Positions 26,850 to 36,402 are shown, counted from the stretch's first letter. The stretch: 64,000 nt of DNA from an uncultured Candidatus Melainabacteria bacterium (GCA_934757275.1 CAKVLN010000001.1:62001-126000); one strand, 5' to 3'. Numbers and translations: made by a program. The notes: generated by a model from the letters alone, not told the origin.

Positions 26850-27812
26850 TTATACCAATTCTTTTTCCTTGATATATCTAGGTCTTGCCTTCACTTCATT
26901 AAAAATTTGTCCCAGATATTCTCCGATAATTCCTAAACAAAAAAGCTGTAAACCGCCAAAGAAAGCTAATAAAACCACAAGAGTTGCCCAACCGCTCGGT
27001 GTGTTATGCAAAAAGTATTTTTCAAAAATAACTTCTGTTGCCAACAAAAAACTCCCGAGAACCGTCAAAACGCCGATTGCTGCGATTATTCTAAGAGGCA
27101 CAATACTAAAAGCAGTAATTCCATTCAAGGCAAGGCTTGTTAGCGAAAAGAAATTAAACTTAGAAGAACCTAATGCTCTAGGTTTTACATTAAAATGTAC
27201 GTAAGCGGTTTTTAATCCGATTTCGTGGAAAAAACCTCTCAAGAATAGGCCTGCTTCTTGATATTTTTCTAAAATTTCCAAGCCCTTTGAGCTAACTAAT
27301 CTGAAATCAGAATGGTTGGGTGGAATTTTTACGCCTAAAAGGTTCATCAATTTATAGAAACAAAGTGCAGTATATTTTTTAAAGAAGGAATCTGTTTTTC
27401 TATCATTTCTAATTCCAGAAACAATTTCTGCCCCTTTATGATATTCGTCAATAAAAGTTTCTATTGCCTTCTCGTCTTGCTGTAAATCTGCATCAATCGA
27501 GATTACGCAATCGCAACCAATATTTTTAACACCCAAAAGCCCCGCAATAAGAGCCTTTTGATTGCCATAGTTGCGGATAAATTTTGTACCTTTTACTCTT
27601 GCGCCATAAGTCGAATGTAAACCTTCAATTATTTCCCAAGTTTTGTCTTTTGAACCATCATCTACAAGATAAATATAACTATCTTCTGCAATTTTGCCTT
27701 TTGCGATAATGTTGTCTAGTACGCCCAAAAGTGTTTCAACGGTAGATTTTACTACTAATTCTTCATTGAAACACGGTATAATAATTGCTAGTTTTGTTTT
27801 GTTTTCACTCAT
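26850..27812 (-). CDS. GT2 polyprenyl-phosphate glycosyltransferase (GtrB/ArnC/DPM1-like)
   Basis: 320 residues from the ATG at 27812, set by AAAGAGGG upstream. A GT-A domain (IIIPCFNEE, LVDDGSKD, the DADLQQD metal motif, then PPNHSDFRLVS) is followed by two C-terminal transmembrane helices (about 225-250 and 263-290). This is the layout of enzymes charging undecaprenyl phosphate with a hexose. The product could feed the GT-C enzyme at 9.9 kb, though the genes are far apart. It is in an operon with the downstream GT-B gene. Confidence 0.88.
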   Translation of the reverse strand: MSENKTKLAIIIPCFNEELVVKSTVETLLGVLDNIIAKGKIAEDSYIYLVDDGSKDKTWEIIEGLHSTYGARVKGTKFIRNYGNQKALIAGLLGVKNIGCDCVISIDADLQQDEKAIETFIDEYHKGAEIVSGIRNDRKTDSFFKKYTALCFYKLMNLLGVKIPPNHSDFRLVSSKGLEILEKYQEAGLFLRGFFHEIGLKTAYVHFNVKPRALGSSKFNFFSLTSLALNGITAFSIVPLRIIAAIGVLTVLGSFLLATEVIFEKYFLHNTPSGWATLVVLLAFFGGLQLFCLGIIGEYLGQIFNEVKARPRYIKEKELV

Positions 27813-27882
27813 TTTGACCCTCTTTGAGATAATCATACTATATAATTATCAATAAGGGAATAGTTGTAACAATTAAAGCAGG

Positions 27883-30468
27883 TTATTCGCCAAACAAATT
27901 AAGTTGAGGGGTTTGAATTTCTATTTCTGCTTCGTTTTTAGCCTTTGATTTGCCTTTTGCTAAATTTTTAGAAAAATCTCTTTGCATTCTGCTCATAAGT
28001 TCTTCTGAGCGTTTAATCACGCCATTAGGTAAACCAGCCATTTTTGCAACTTGAATACCATAACTTTTACTAGCACCACCTTGCACTATTTTTCTCAAAA
28101 ATTCAATTTCGCCATTTTCTTCACTTATCGTAATTCTGTAATTCTTGATTTGCGGATAAGTGTTAGTCATTACGTTTAGTTCATGGTAATGTGTTGCGAA
28201 AATACATCTTGCGCCAATTTTGCCTGCAATATATTCAGCTACCGACCACGCAATCGCAACGCCGTCGTAAGTACTTGTTCCACGTCCGATTTCATCAATA
28301 AGAATAAGACTCTTGTCTGTTGCGCTATTCAAGATATAAGCGGTTTCTGTCATTTCCACCATAAAGGTTGATTTGCCCAACGTCAAATCATCACTTGCGC
28401 CAACACGAGTAAATATTTTGTCAATTATACCAATTTTGCCATAATCCGCAGGAATAAAAGAACCTATTTGCGCTAAAATTGCTATAAGTGCATTTTGACG
28501 CATATATGTTGATTTACCAGCCATGTTTGGACCTGTCAAAATCATAAATTCAGTTTTTGATTTATCAGAACTTGAAAGCTCGATATCGTTTGCAACATAA
28601 GTTCCGAGTGGAAGAATTTTCTCTAAAACGGGGTGACGTCCATTCTTTACAAAGAAATCGCCAGTTTCGTCAAGTTCTGGGCAAACATAATTTTGTTCTA
28701 CTGCAATCTCTGCAAAAGAAGTGAATACGTCCAGCTTTGAAATACATTCAGCCGTTTCTCTAATTAGAGTAACAAACTCTTTTGAATAGTTTCTAAAATC
28801 GCTAAACAATTTGTATTCAAGTTCAAATGCTTTAATTTGAGCTGTTAAAACTTCGTCTTCGTGTTTTTTTAATTCGTCAGTAATAAATCTTTCTGCATTT
28901 GACAAGGTTTGTTTTCTAATATAATCGGCAGGTACTTTATTAAGGTTAGAATTTGTTATCTCAATAAAATAGCCAAAAACTCGGTTATAACCTACCTTTA
29001 GTATGTTAATACCCGTTTTGTCTTTTTCCCTTTGCTCAAATTCTTTTAGCCAATTTTCACCGTTGAACATTAAGTCACGCAAATAATCCAAATCAGAACT
29101 TACGTTCTTTTTAATCAAACCACCTTCTTTTATGGTGATTGGAGCTTCTTCGCTTATTGTACGTTCAATCAAGTCTGCGTATTCGCTTAATCGGTCAAGT
29201 TCAGTTTCGATTGAGTTAAAAACGGTTAAGCCAATTGCTTGTGCCACTCTAACAAGTTCTGGCAAGGCTTGCAAAGAGGTTTTGATACTTAGAAAATCTC
29301 TAGGATTAGCGGTGCCATTGCTTAGTCTGGTTGAAAGTCTTTGAATATCATAAATATTTTTTAATTGGTGCTCAATTTCGTAGCGTTCATTAGAGTTTTC
29401 TACCAGACGTTTTACAACTTCTTGTCTTTTTATAATTCGTCCTAAATCTTTCAAAGGTTGGCAAACCCAAGATTTAAGAAGCCTTGCACCCATATTTGTA
29501 TTTGTTTTATCAATTGCCCACAATAAAGAACCGTATTTATTTTTTTCACGCAAAGTTTCTGTTAATTCAAGATTTTTTCTTGTATTTGCGTCAATCGCCA
29601 TAAATTCAGAAAGTTCGTAGGTTTCAATTCTCTCAAATTTTGGGAAACCATCTTTTAGATTTTCCCAAATATAAGCTAATAAACCTGCTCCAGCTCTAAA
29701 ACCAGCTGGGCAAGTGTTGTAACCAATTGCATCAAGCGAATTGATTTTGAAAACCTGTTGCAAATTGTTCTTTGCAAAATCTTCTTCAAAAACTTTTGCA
29801 GGAACTTTTGAGCAATTATAAAGCTTAGTAATTTCTTCTGGCAAATCAACTGTTTCTTCTGGAACAATTTGAAACGGCTGAAGTTTCATTTTTTTAGCAG
29901 GTGCAACAATTTCTGCAGGTTGAATACGAGCAAGCTCTGTTATAAGTGTTTCTGATGTCAATTCAGAGGCTTTAAATTCCCCCGTCGAAATATCAGTATA
30001 TGCAAAACCCCATTTCTCACCATTCTTGAACACGGCGCACATGTAGTTGTTGCTATTTTGGTTAAGGAAGTTACTTTCTAAAAGTGTTCCTGCCGTGATA
30101 ACTCTAACAACGCCACGCTTAACAATTCCTTTTGCTTGCTTTGGATCTTCCAGTTGTTCGCAAATGGCAACTTTAATGTCTTTGGCAACGAGCTTTTCTA
30201 AATATCCATCAATCGCTTTTATTGGAATACCTGCAAGAGGTATTCTTCCAAGCTTTGCACCGCAATCACGACCAGTCAGAGTTAATTCAAGCTCTCGTGA
30301 CATCGTAACTGCGTCTTCAAAAAAAGTTTCGTAAAAATCACCCATTCTATATAAAAGTAGGCAATCTGGGTGCTCTTTTTTTATTTCTAAGTACCTCTGC
30401 ATCGCAGGAGTAGCGTCTTCTACACAAACATCAGTGGTATTAACTAAATTAATTTCAGGTTTTGTCAT
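27883..30468 (-). CDS. mutS: DNA mismatch repair ATPase MutS
   Basis: 861 residues from the ATG at 30468. The mismatch-reading motif GDFYETF is near the N-terminus; Walker A TGPNMAGKST, Walker B LILIDEIGRGTSTYDG and the THYHEL switch lie in the C-terminal ATPase. Full-length MutS1. An in-frame ATG at 30483 exists but lies inside the promoter. The perfect-spacing promoter ends 6 nt before 30468 and no Shine-Dalgarno exists, so the message is predicted leaderless. mutL is not in the window. Confidence 0.97.
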   Translation of the reverse strand: MTKPEINLVNTTDVCVEDATPAMQRYLEIKKEHPDCLLLYRMGDFYETFFEDAVTMSRELELTLTGRDCGAKLGRIPLAGIPIKAIDGYLEKLVAKDIKVAICEQLEDPKQAKGIVKRGVVRVITAGTLLESNFLNQNSNNYMCAVFKNGEKWGFAYTDISTGEFKASELTSETLITELARIQPAEIVAPAKKMKLQPFQIVPEETVDLPEEITKLYNCSKVPAKVFEEDFAKNNLQQVFKINSLDAIGYNTCPAGFRAGAGLLAYIWENLKDGFPKFERIETYELSEFMAIDANTRKNLELTETLREKNKYGSLLWAIDKTNTNMGARLLKSWVCQPLKDLGRIIKRQEVVKRLVENSNERYEIEHQLKNIYDIQRLSTRLSNGTANPRDFLSIKTSLQALPELVRVAQAIGLTVFNSIETELDRLSEYADLIERTISEEAPITIKEGGLIKKNVSSDLDYLRDLMFNGENWLKEFEQREKDKTGINILKVGYNRVFGYFIEITNSNLNKVPADYIRKQTLSNAERFITDELKKHEDEVLTAQIKAFELEYKLFSDFRNYSKEFVTLIRETAECISKLDVFTSFAEIAVEQNYVCPELDETGDFFVKNGRHPVLEKILPLGTYVANDIELSSSDKSKTEFMILTGPNMAGKSTYMRQNALIAILAQIGSFIPADYGKIGIIDKIFTRVGASDDLTLGKSTFMVEMTETAYILNSATDKSLILIDEIGRGTSTYDGVAIAWSVAEYIAGKIGARCIFATHYHELNVMTNTYPQIKNYRITISEENGEIEFLRKIVQGGASKSYGIQVAKMAGLPNGVIKRSEELMSRMQRDFSKNLAKGKSKAKNEAEIEIQTPQLNLFGE

Positions 30469-30474
30469 AACAGA

Positions 30475-30503
30475 ATTGTACATAATATTTTTTGGTGGTG
30501 CAA
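30475..30503 (-). promoter_or_regulatory. mutS promoter, leaderless type
   Basis: On the minus strand: TTGCAC (30498-30503), 17 bp, TACAAT (30475-30480), then 6 nt to the ATG at 30468. A strong consensus match that fixes the start codon. Confidence 0.8.
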
Positions 30504-30552
30504 GTTTTATTTGTGAAAATTAACGAGATTTAATAAAAGTTAAAAACTACAA

Positions 30553-30581
30553 TTGACATATTGTCGGCTATACCCTACAAT
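30553..30581 (+). promoter_or_regulatory. Promoter of the RelE/HTH toxin-antitoxin operon
   Basis: TTGACA (30553-30558), 17 bp, TACAAT (30576-30581): near-perfect consensus. It is divergent from the mutS promoter, 50 bp away. The start would be near 30588, giving a 5' leader of about 15 nt. Confidence 0.85.
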
Positions 30582-30602
30582 GTAAATAGGTAGATTGCAT
30601 TG

Positions 30603-30944
30603 ATGAAAGAAAAACACTTAAAACAAATCATTTATTATAAAACTATCGATGGTAGATGTCCGTATGAGGACTGGTTTGAAACATTAGATAATAAAACGAA
30701 ATCAATAATAGATAATCGTATTGAGCGATTAATTGATGGTTTATATGGCGATCACAAAAAACTTTCCAATAGTATGTTATCAGAATTAAGGTTTTTTATT
30801 GGTAAAGGGTATAGAATTTATTATAAAGACTTAACAAATGTTATAATTATAATTGTAGCAGGAAGTGATAAAAGCGACCAAAAACGTGTAATAAAACTTG
30901 CAGAAAAATATTTTAAGGACTTTATAGAAAGGAACTCAAAATGA
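30603..30944 (+). CDS. RelE/HigB-type toxin (Gp49-like)
   Basis: 113 residues from the ATG at 30603 (the preceding TTG is less likely). The IYYKTIDGRCPYEDWFETL start, LSNSMLSELRFFIGKGYRIYY and the VIIIIVAGSDKSDQKRVIKLA ending match the phage-derived Gp49-like/HigB toxin family, ribosome-associated mRNA nucleases. The four-base ATGA overlap with the HTH gene makes it a toxin-first module. Confidence 0.88.
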   Translation: MKEKHLKQIIYYKTIDGRCPYEDWFETLDNKTKSIIDNRIERLIDGLYGDHKKLSNSMLSELRFFIGKGYRIYYKDLTNVIIIIVAGSDKSDQKRVIKLAEKYFKDFIERNSK

Positions 30945-31294
30945 CAGATTTTGCAGAAGATTTTAATTTAGATATGACTAAAGTTATAGCAAACACAATA
31001 AGCCATGATGACTTGATGCAAGAAAGATTGCAAGACAAAGATTATCAACGAATTTATTTAGAAACCTCTTTGGAAGAATTTGCTAAAGATGGAAATATTA
31101 ATGCTTTTATTCGTTCTTTGCAGCATGTTGTTAAAGCTCGTGGGCGAGGTGCAATCTCAGCACTAGCAAGAGATTTAGACATGGATAGAAGTAATTTGTC
31201 TGACATTTTAAATGGAAAAGTTCAACCCAAAATTAGTACAACTTTGAAACTGTTGAAAGGCTTGGGGTATAAAATCGAATTGAAATCTGCGTAA
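30941..31294 (+). CDS. HTH antitoxin of the RelE-type module
   Basis: 117 residues. A C-terminal helix-turn-helix, AISALARDLDMDRSNLSDILNGK (split: AISALARDLDMD / RSNLSDILNGK), with VQPKISTTLKLLKGLGYKIEL after it, matches the addiction-module antidote family paired with Gp49-like toxins. The N-terminal 60 residues are acidic and probably wrap the toxin. AAAGGAAC precedes the ATG. It likely represses the strong promoter at 30553. Confidence 0.88.
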   Translation: MTDFAEDFNLDMTKVIANTISHDDLMQERLQDKDYQRIYLETSLEEFAKDGNINAFIRSLQHVVKARGRGAISALARDLDMDRSNLSDILNGKVQPKISTTLKLLKGLGYKIELKSA

Positions 31295-31370
31295 AATCTA
31301 TTGCTAAGGAACATAAATTATTATGGCAAGCTTTATATGCTATAATAATTTTCAACAGGCGAGGTATAAT

Positions 31371-31982
31371 ATGTTCAGATTAATAAAAATAATTTTTAAC
31401 GCATTTCTTCTTGTACTTGCAATAATGGGTTTTAATGCGATTGGCGGACAAAAATATGTAGAAGCAGTAAAAGTTAGTGTTGGTAATTTTATACAAGAAC
31501 ACGCTTTTGAAAGTGCAAAGAAAATCGGAAATTTTTCTAACTTGAATGAAGAGTATCAAATAGATAATGCGGTTAATCTTGTTGGCTATAAGGCAGTTTT
31601 GGCGGAACACAAAGCTTCTGGTCAAAAAATGATTATTGTTGATTCTGGCAAAAAGCCTCTATTAACTCAAGAGGACATTAAAAGCTCTCAAGTTGAAACA
31701 AAGTTAAAAGATTTGTCAGAAAAGTTTAAGTATCAAGCAATAACCGTTCAAGATATTAAGGTTACAAATCGTGGCACAATGAAGGTTTATGGCAAACAAG
31801 TTCCTTATGCAAAATTTGATGCACACGTTACAAAATTACCTTTTTCTGATATTTCAGGTGTGGTTGCAAGTGTTACAACTTCTGATGGTTCAGAAAAATT
31901 AGCACTTTCAATAAGCGAAAAAAAGAAATATTCTCAATTGATTACAAACGAATTTTATAAAGGCGTTGCAGAAAATAATTAG
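31371..31982 (+). CDS. Single-pass membrane or secreted protein, unknown
   Basis: 203 residues from the ATG at 31371, chosen for GAGGTATAAT upstream. One hydrophobic helix at residues 5-22 (IIFNAFLLVLAIMGFNAIGG) is an uncleaved anchor or signal. The rest is soluble, rich in Lys and Ser, with beta-rich stretches (MIIVDSGKKPLL; KVYGKQVPYAKFDAHVTKLP). I recognise no domain. It stands between the toxin-antitoxin operon and the RNase P RNA gene on the opposite strand. Confidence 0.75.
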   Translation: MFRLIKIIFNAFLLVLAIMGFNAIGGQKYVEAVKVSVGNFIQEHAFESAKKIGNFSNLNEEYQIDNAVNLVGYKAVLAEHKASGQKMIIVDSGKKPLLTQEDIKSSQVETKLKDLSEKFKYQAITVQDIKVTNRGTMKVYGKQVPYAKFDAHVTKLPFSDISGVVASVTTSDGSEKLALSISEKKKYSQLITNEFYKGVAENN

Positions 31983-32006
31983 TCAAAAAAATTGGGCATA
32001 AAAAAA

Positions 32007-32353
32007 GAACAAAGTAGCTCATAAGCCGTGTTCTGTTTTTAGGTAATTATCTATCTAGTATTGGAATTACTTCCAATCTCAAGCGATTTCTCTAGACTTG
32101 GCGGACACCTTTATAACGCCTAATTCAATCTTGCATCTAACTGGGGTTTAGCTAGCCGATACCTTCCAGTATCGCTGGTGAAGCTCTTAACTCACCGTTG
32201 CACCATCGCCTGTGATTAAAAATCCATCGGCAGTATATTTCCTGTGCCACTTTCCACCGACTCACGCCGTCCAGAGTTTCTCTGGCAGTCTGTCCTTAGA
32301 TGCACGGACTTTCCTCACTCTTAAAAGAGCGCAATTACCCGACTACTTTGTTC
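32007..32353 (-). ncRNA. rnpB: RNase P RNA (bacterial type A)
   Basis: Read on the minus strand it starts GAACAAAGTAG and ends CTACTTTGTTC, which pair as helix P1. Close to the 5' end is the universal GAGGAAAGTCC (32306-32316), followed by GGACGGCGTGAGTCGG and GTGGCACAGGAAATATACTG, where the ACAG/AUA block is the conserved P4/J-region, and CAGAACACGGCTTATGAGC near the 3' end. About 347 nt. A -10-like TATACT lies just upstream (32363-32368) inside the end of lpxK, so it may be transcribed alone. It is the RNA catalyst of tRNA 5' maturation. Confidence 0.95.
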
Positions 32354-32377
32354 TTTAATCAAAGTATAACATAAAAA

Positions 32378-33442
32378 TTACGATAACAAACTTTCTACAT
32401 CTAACACAGTTTTTAGTTTTAGTGCGTAAATATTATCTTTACCGAGCAAAGACAATTTAACCGCATCTTTTTCGGTTGTAACAATTATGCCTTCAATATT
32501 CTCAATATCTTCTATTGTGTATTGATGATGGTCGTCAAAAGTTATTTTATTTTTTATTTTAAAATCTTTTTCTAAGAATTTATAAAACTGTTCAGGTTGC
32601 CCAATCGCAGAAAGCGCAGAAATTTCGCCACCTTTTGGTAAGTGTTCGCCAGAAATTATATTGTAGCAATAATCTGGTTCAACTTTGCAAAGCAAAGTTG
32701 AAGCCCCCGCCCCTTGAGGGAGGGGGTTAGGGGGTGGGGTTTTTCCCTTCATGAATTTTTTGTCCAAAATTCTGGCAATTTTTTCCGCTCTTGTATGGTC
32801 AACATTTTTACTAACTACAACAAGCTTATCAACACGGTTAAAGCCCTCCATTCCTTCTCTTAAAGGTCCAGCTGGCAGTAGATTTTCGTTTCCAAACATT
32901 TTTTCAGAATCAACTAAAACAACGTTCAAATCTCGTGCCATTTTTCTATGTTGAAAACCATCGTCAAGAATAATTTTAGTAATATCTAATTCTTTTATCG
33001 CATATTCAGCAGCTTTAACTCTATTTGAGCAGGTCAAAACTGCACACATATTTAGGTTAACTGCAAGCCAATAAGGCTCATCTCCTGCCATATCTGCTTT
33101 GAAGTATAAATTTATTCCATCAGAAATAACATTGACCTTCTTGTTATCAAGTTTTCCGCCATAACCACGAGAAATTATTGCGACTTTTTCGCCTTTTTCT
33201 ACAAAATATTTTGCAATCTCTGCAACGACTGGAGTTTTGCCGACGCCACCTGTTGTAAAGTTACCAATTGAGATTACAAAAGCGTCAACTTTTTTAGGTT
33301 TAATTATGTTTTTGTCATACAAATAATTTTTAAACCCACTTCCTATTCCATAAAAAATTGAGCAAAATTTCAAGAGGCTAAAAAAAGCTCCCTTTGGCTC
33401 TTTTGTATAATGAAGTTTTGTAATTTGTGTTTTTATATTCAC
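32378..33442 (-). CDS. lpxK: Tetraacyldisaccharide 4'-kinase (lipid A synthesis)
   Basis: 354 residues. LpxK phosphorylates lipid A disaccharide at the inner membrane. The N-terminal hydrophobic stretch (FFSLLKFCSIFYGIG), the Walker A-like IGNFTTGGVGKTPV, SRGYGG, DDGFQHRKMARDLNVVL and LLPAGPLRE are all diagnostic. Residues about 235-253 (TPPPNPLPQGAGASTLLC) are encoded by a palindromic repeat inserted in frame. The GTG start is preceded by AAGGATAATAA overlapping the kdsB stop, so it is in one operon with kdsB. Confidence 0.93.
   Translation of the reverse strand: MNIKTQITKLHYTKEPKGAFFSLLKFCSIFYGIGSGFKNYLYDKNIIKPKKVDAFVISIGNFTTGGVGKTPVVAEIAKYFVEKGEKVAIISRGYGGKLDNKKVNVISDGINLYFKADMAGDEPYWLAVNLNMCAVLTCSNRVKAAEYAIKELDITKIILDDGFQHRKMARDLNVVLVDSEKMFGNENLLPAGPLREGMEGFNRVDKLVVVSKNVDHTRAEKIARILDKKFMKGKTPPPNPLPQGAGASTLLCKVEPDYCYNIISGEHLPKGGEISALSAIGQPEQFYKFLEKDFKIKNKITFDDHHQYTIEDIENIEGIIVTTEKDAVKLSLLGKDNIYALKLKTVLDVESLLS
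32680..32740. repeat. Palindromic repeat inserted in frame within lpxK
   Basis: A perfect 21-bp palindrome CAACTTTGC-AAA-GCAAAGTTG (32680-32700) adjoins a GC-rich block CCCCCGCCCCTTGAGGGAGG extending to 32740. The composition differs sharply from the rest of lpxK, and it codes for a Pro-rich, low-complexity peptide without breaking the frame. Related in style to Rickettsia palindromic elements. Confidence 0.75.
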
Positions 33443-33445
33443 TTA

Positions 33446-34192
33446 TTATCCTTTTTCCACCATTGCTTTGAACTTCTCAAAATCTTCTGCGGTGTCAATT
33501 CCAACCGGAACATTTTTTACTACCGCAACCTTAATTTTCATGCCATTTTGCAAAGCTCTTAACTGTTCTAACTTTTCAGCCATTTCGTAAGGTGCTTGTG
33601 GTAACTTCGTCATTTTAAACAACGCTTCTCGTTTGTAACCATAAATTCCTAAATGACCGAAAAATTTCCAACTTCCATCGTTTTCTGCTCTTTCATAAGG
33701 AATTTTTGAACGAGAAAAATACATTGCGTAATTATTCACGTCAAACACACATTTTACCAAATTTGGGTTATTAACCTCATCTGCCTCTTTAATTTCTCTT
33801 ACTAGGGTTGAAATGTCAGCATTTGCGTCCTCTTTAACCCCTTTGATTACAAGTTCAATATTTGATTGCTCAATTAGAGGCTCATCACCTTGAAGATTGA
33901 TAATGTAGCCAATTTCTGGGTGACGTTCTGCAACTTCGGCAATTCTGTCACTGCCGCTTTTATGCTCGGTTGAAGTCATTTCAACTTCTGCGCCAAATTC
34001 CTTACAAGCATCAAAAATTCTATCATCATCAGTTGCAACAATTACTCTGTCTACCATTGGACAAGTTTTTGCTTTCTCCCAAACCCATTGGATAATAGGC
34101 TTGTTATTAACTTTCAAAAGCGGTTTGCCTTCTAATCTAGAAGAACCATAGCGTGCGGGTATAATTATTGCAATTTGTTTTTGTATTGTCAT
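33446..34192 (-). CDS. kdsB: CMP-KDO synthetase (3-deoxy-manno-octulosonate cytidylyltransferase)
   Basis: 248 residues. IIPARYGSSRLEGKPL, the nucleotide-binding start, NLQGDEPLIE, and HLGIYGYKREALF followed by EKLEQLRAL are typical of KdsB. It activates KDO with CTP for the lipopolysaccharide core. It sits 17 nt after the methyltransferase gene and immediately before lpxK; AAAGGAAAAAATA is the ribosome site. Confidence 0.97.
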   Translation of the reverse strand: MTIQKQIAIIIPARYGSSRLEGKPLLKVNNKPIIQWVWEKAKTCPMVDRVIVATDDDRIFDACKEFGAEVEMTSTEHKSGSDRIAEVAERHPEIGYIINLQGDEPLIEQSNIELVIKGVKEDANADISTLVREIKEADEVNNPNLVKCVFDVNNYAMYFSRSKIPYERAENDGSWKFFGHLGIYGYKREALFKMTKLPQAPYEMAEKLEQLRALQNGMKIKVAVVKNVPVGIDTAEDFEKFKAMVEKG

Positions 34193-34209
34193 TATTTTTT
34201 CCTTTGTTA

Positions 34210-35076
34210 TTATTTTGTCGCATTGATAAATACTGCATTTGTTTTCAAACTTATTTCACGCCCTGTCAAATAGTTTTGAACATCTTGCATAAACTTATCA
34301 ACGGTTTTTTCATCAAAATATTTTAAATATCTTTCTCTGGTAGAAGGTTGATTTGGAGATGGTGGGTTAATGAACCATTCTTTTACCATATTAGGTTGTA
34401 CGATGTACTTTGAGCGAACTTCCTGCAACTTAACCTCTGGAATAGAAAAACCTGCAATTTCCAAATTCATCTTCAAAGTGTCTTCGTCAAAGTTGCATAA
34501 AGAATCGAGCGGATTGTCCATAATTTCATTTTCAACTCGCTTGAAGTCCTCGTATTTTTCTATGTACATCGGGTCTAACAATTCCCAATAACGAGTATTT
34601 GAACGAATAATTGGCTCAAAGGCGCACAACTTGCCAGAAGGTTTTAAAACTCTGTATATGTCGCTTATTGCAGGTTGCTTGTTTGTTACATGGACTAAAA
34701 CCGAACGCATCAAAGCTTTGTGAACGCTACTTTCTGGTAGGGCAATGTGTTCAACTGGACATTGCAAAAATTCATATCCCGTTGTAATTCCAGATTTTTC
34801 TAAGATTTGTTTGCAATCGTCAAGACAATCTTGAAATAGGTCAGAAAAAATAACTTTGCCTTGACAATTTTGAAGTTCTAAGGCTCTAAATGCTAAAAGT
34901 CCGGTGCCTGTTCCTATATCAAGCACAGTTTCATAAGGTTTAATCTCTGCATAAACCATGATAACGTCACGAACGGCTTCTAACCAACGCATTGTTTGCT
35001 CTTGCATTTCAGGCGTTAAACCAGCAAAACGATTTTGTTTAAGCCACTGCGTCCAATTTTTGCAAATCTCACTCAT
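34210..35076 (-). CDS. Class I SAM-dependent methyltransferase
   Basis: 288 residues from the ATG at 35076, chosen for AAGGAAG 6 nt upstream over an earlier in-frame TTG. Motif I is VLDIGTGTGLLAF; the acidic residue of motif II is in VIFSDLFQDC; YRVLKPSGKLCAFEP is motif VI-like. The N-terminus (NWTQWLKQNRFAGL) is a helical lid. Small-molecule substrate unknown. Being first in the operon with kdsB and lpxK hints at envelope or lipid chemistry, but this is only positional. Upstream, TATAGTATAATC is promoter-like. Confidence 0.88.
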   Translation of the reverse strand: MSEICKNWTQWLKQNRFAGLTPEMQEQTMRWLEAVRDVIMVYAEIKPYETVLDIGTGTGLLAFRALELQNCQGKVIFSDLFQDCLDDCKQILEKSGITTGYEFLQCPVEHIALPESSVHKALMRSVLVHVTNKQPAISDIYRVLKPSGKLCAFEPIIRSNTRYWELLDPMYIEKYEDFKRVENEIMDNPLDSLCNFDEDTLKMNLEIAGFSIPEVKLQEVRSKYIVQPNMVKEWFINPPSPNQPSTRERYLKYFDEKTVDKFMQDVQNYLTGREISLKTNAVFINATK

Positions 35077-35155
35077 ATAATCTTCCTTATTCATTAGGAC
35101 TGTACTCAAAGATTATACTATAATTTTAAGTTCAGAGCAATTCTTAGTATCCTAT

Positions 35156-36394
35156 TTAAAAATCTATATACCACTGCATAATTTCTCTGATATTTAAATA
35201 TTGTTCTATTATATAAAGATTACAAAAAGAATCGTTGAACGATGGGTCTATTTGAAAATGAATATTACTATGTGTATATTCATCTGGAATTATTAATGCT
35301 GAATATGTGTTTTTATATTGTTTAGACAATTTTTCATCTTTTTTTTCACTCAAAAACATTAAATAACATACTTGTTTGTAGTCAATACCATTAATATATT
35401 TCTTATATTTCGCATCAAATATATATTGATTATCGAGTTCTGAGTAATAGAAATCTGGTTCTATACTATGTTTTTTGTTTGCCATATTGGGGTAAAAAGC
35501 TATCTTTTTAAAATTTTTATTTAAGATGCTGTCTTTTGAAAATATAAGGTTATTGCCAATAATTTTTTCAAAGTGCATATTCAAATATTGAGAAATCATG
35601 TCTTCCCAAATGTACTCAAATACATAAGTTTTAAAATAATAATTACCACCAAGATTTAAATTTTTGAAAAAATCTATTAGATTGTCTAATAATTGCAACG
35701 TTTTATCATTAAATATTAAATTTTTTGTATCTTCTAAGACTCTTGTTATTTTTTCTTTGTTACAAATGAAATCATTTTCAGGCAAATTATAACCAGTTTT
35801 GTGTGCATTTAATATATTGCTAAATTTATCAATTGTATAATCAATTGCAAAAATCATGCATTCTGTTATCAAAGTAGTTAAATTATATTTTTTTGAACGA
35901 TAAAATGGGAACATTAGGAGGTTATTCTCTTTGATATAAAAATTAGTTTTTTTTATTGTTGTTTTCCAATCAATTTTTCCGTTAATATTATATTTCATTT
36001 TCTTTATAGAATTATGATATAAACCGAACTTAATAAAATAATTATAAATTCCCCAGAAAGAAGCAAATGGATAGCTGGATACATATTTTTCCCCATAAAT
36101 ATCACCAACATATAAATCTGGATTCTTTTGCATATGTTTCTGTATTACTGAAAAAATAATTTGAGCATCATTGTCTAGGGATACAATTTTATATCCTTTG
36201 GGAGCCAGCAACATAATATCATTATTTTTATTTGTGATAAAGCCTACAAAATTAAAAGTTAATTTATTTTCTTGTAGGTTATCATCATCTTGAAAAGAAC
36301 CATTTACATCTCTGTTGGAATCTATACAGAAGCCTTTAGCATGTAAATCTTTAATATTGCATTCTTTTCCATCATTAGAAAACTCTATTATCAT
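35156..36394 (-). CDS. LlaJI-family restriction endonuclease subunit
   Basis: 412 residues. The C-terminal nuclease core reads IEPDFYY (D314) and YIFDAKYK (D327-x-K329), a PD-(D/E)XK site, in the arrangement of the LlaJI R2/McrC-type nuclease. The N-terminal part has beta-rich sequence (LTFNFVGFITNKNNDIMLLAPKGY), as in LlaJI proteins. Such a subunit needs an AAA+ partner, and one is encoded 8 nt upstream. It is the last gene of a four-gene island that is visibly AT-richer than its flanks, suggesting transfer. Confidence 0.8.
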   Translation of the reverse strand: MIIEFSNDGKECNIKDLHAKGFCIDSNRDVNGSFQDDDNLQENKLTFNFVGFITNKNNDIMLLAPKGYKIVSLDNDAQIIFSVIQKHMQKNPDLYVGDIYGEKYVSSYPFASFWGIYNYFIKFGLYHNSIKKMKYNINGKIDWKTTIKKTNFYIKENNLLMFPFYRSKKYNLTTLITECMIFAIDYTIDKFSNILNAHKTGYNLPENDFICNKEKITRVLEDTKNLIFNDKTLQLLDNLIDFFKNLNLGGNYYFKTYVFEYIWEDMISQYLNMHFEKIIGNNLIFSKDSILNKNFKKIAFYPNMANKKHSIEPDFYYSELDNQYIFDAKYKKYINGIDYKQVCYLMFLSEKKDEKLSKQYKNTYSALIIPDEYTHSNIHFQIDPSFNDSFCNLYIIEQYLNIREIMQWYIDF

Positions 36395-36402
36395 ACTATG
36401 TC

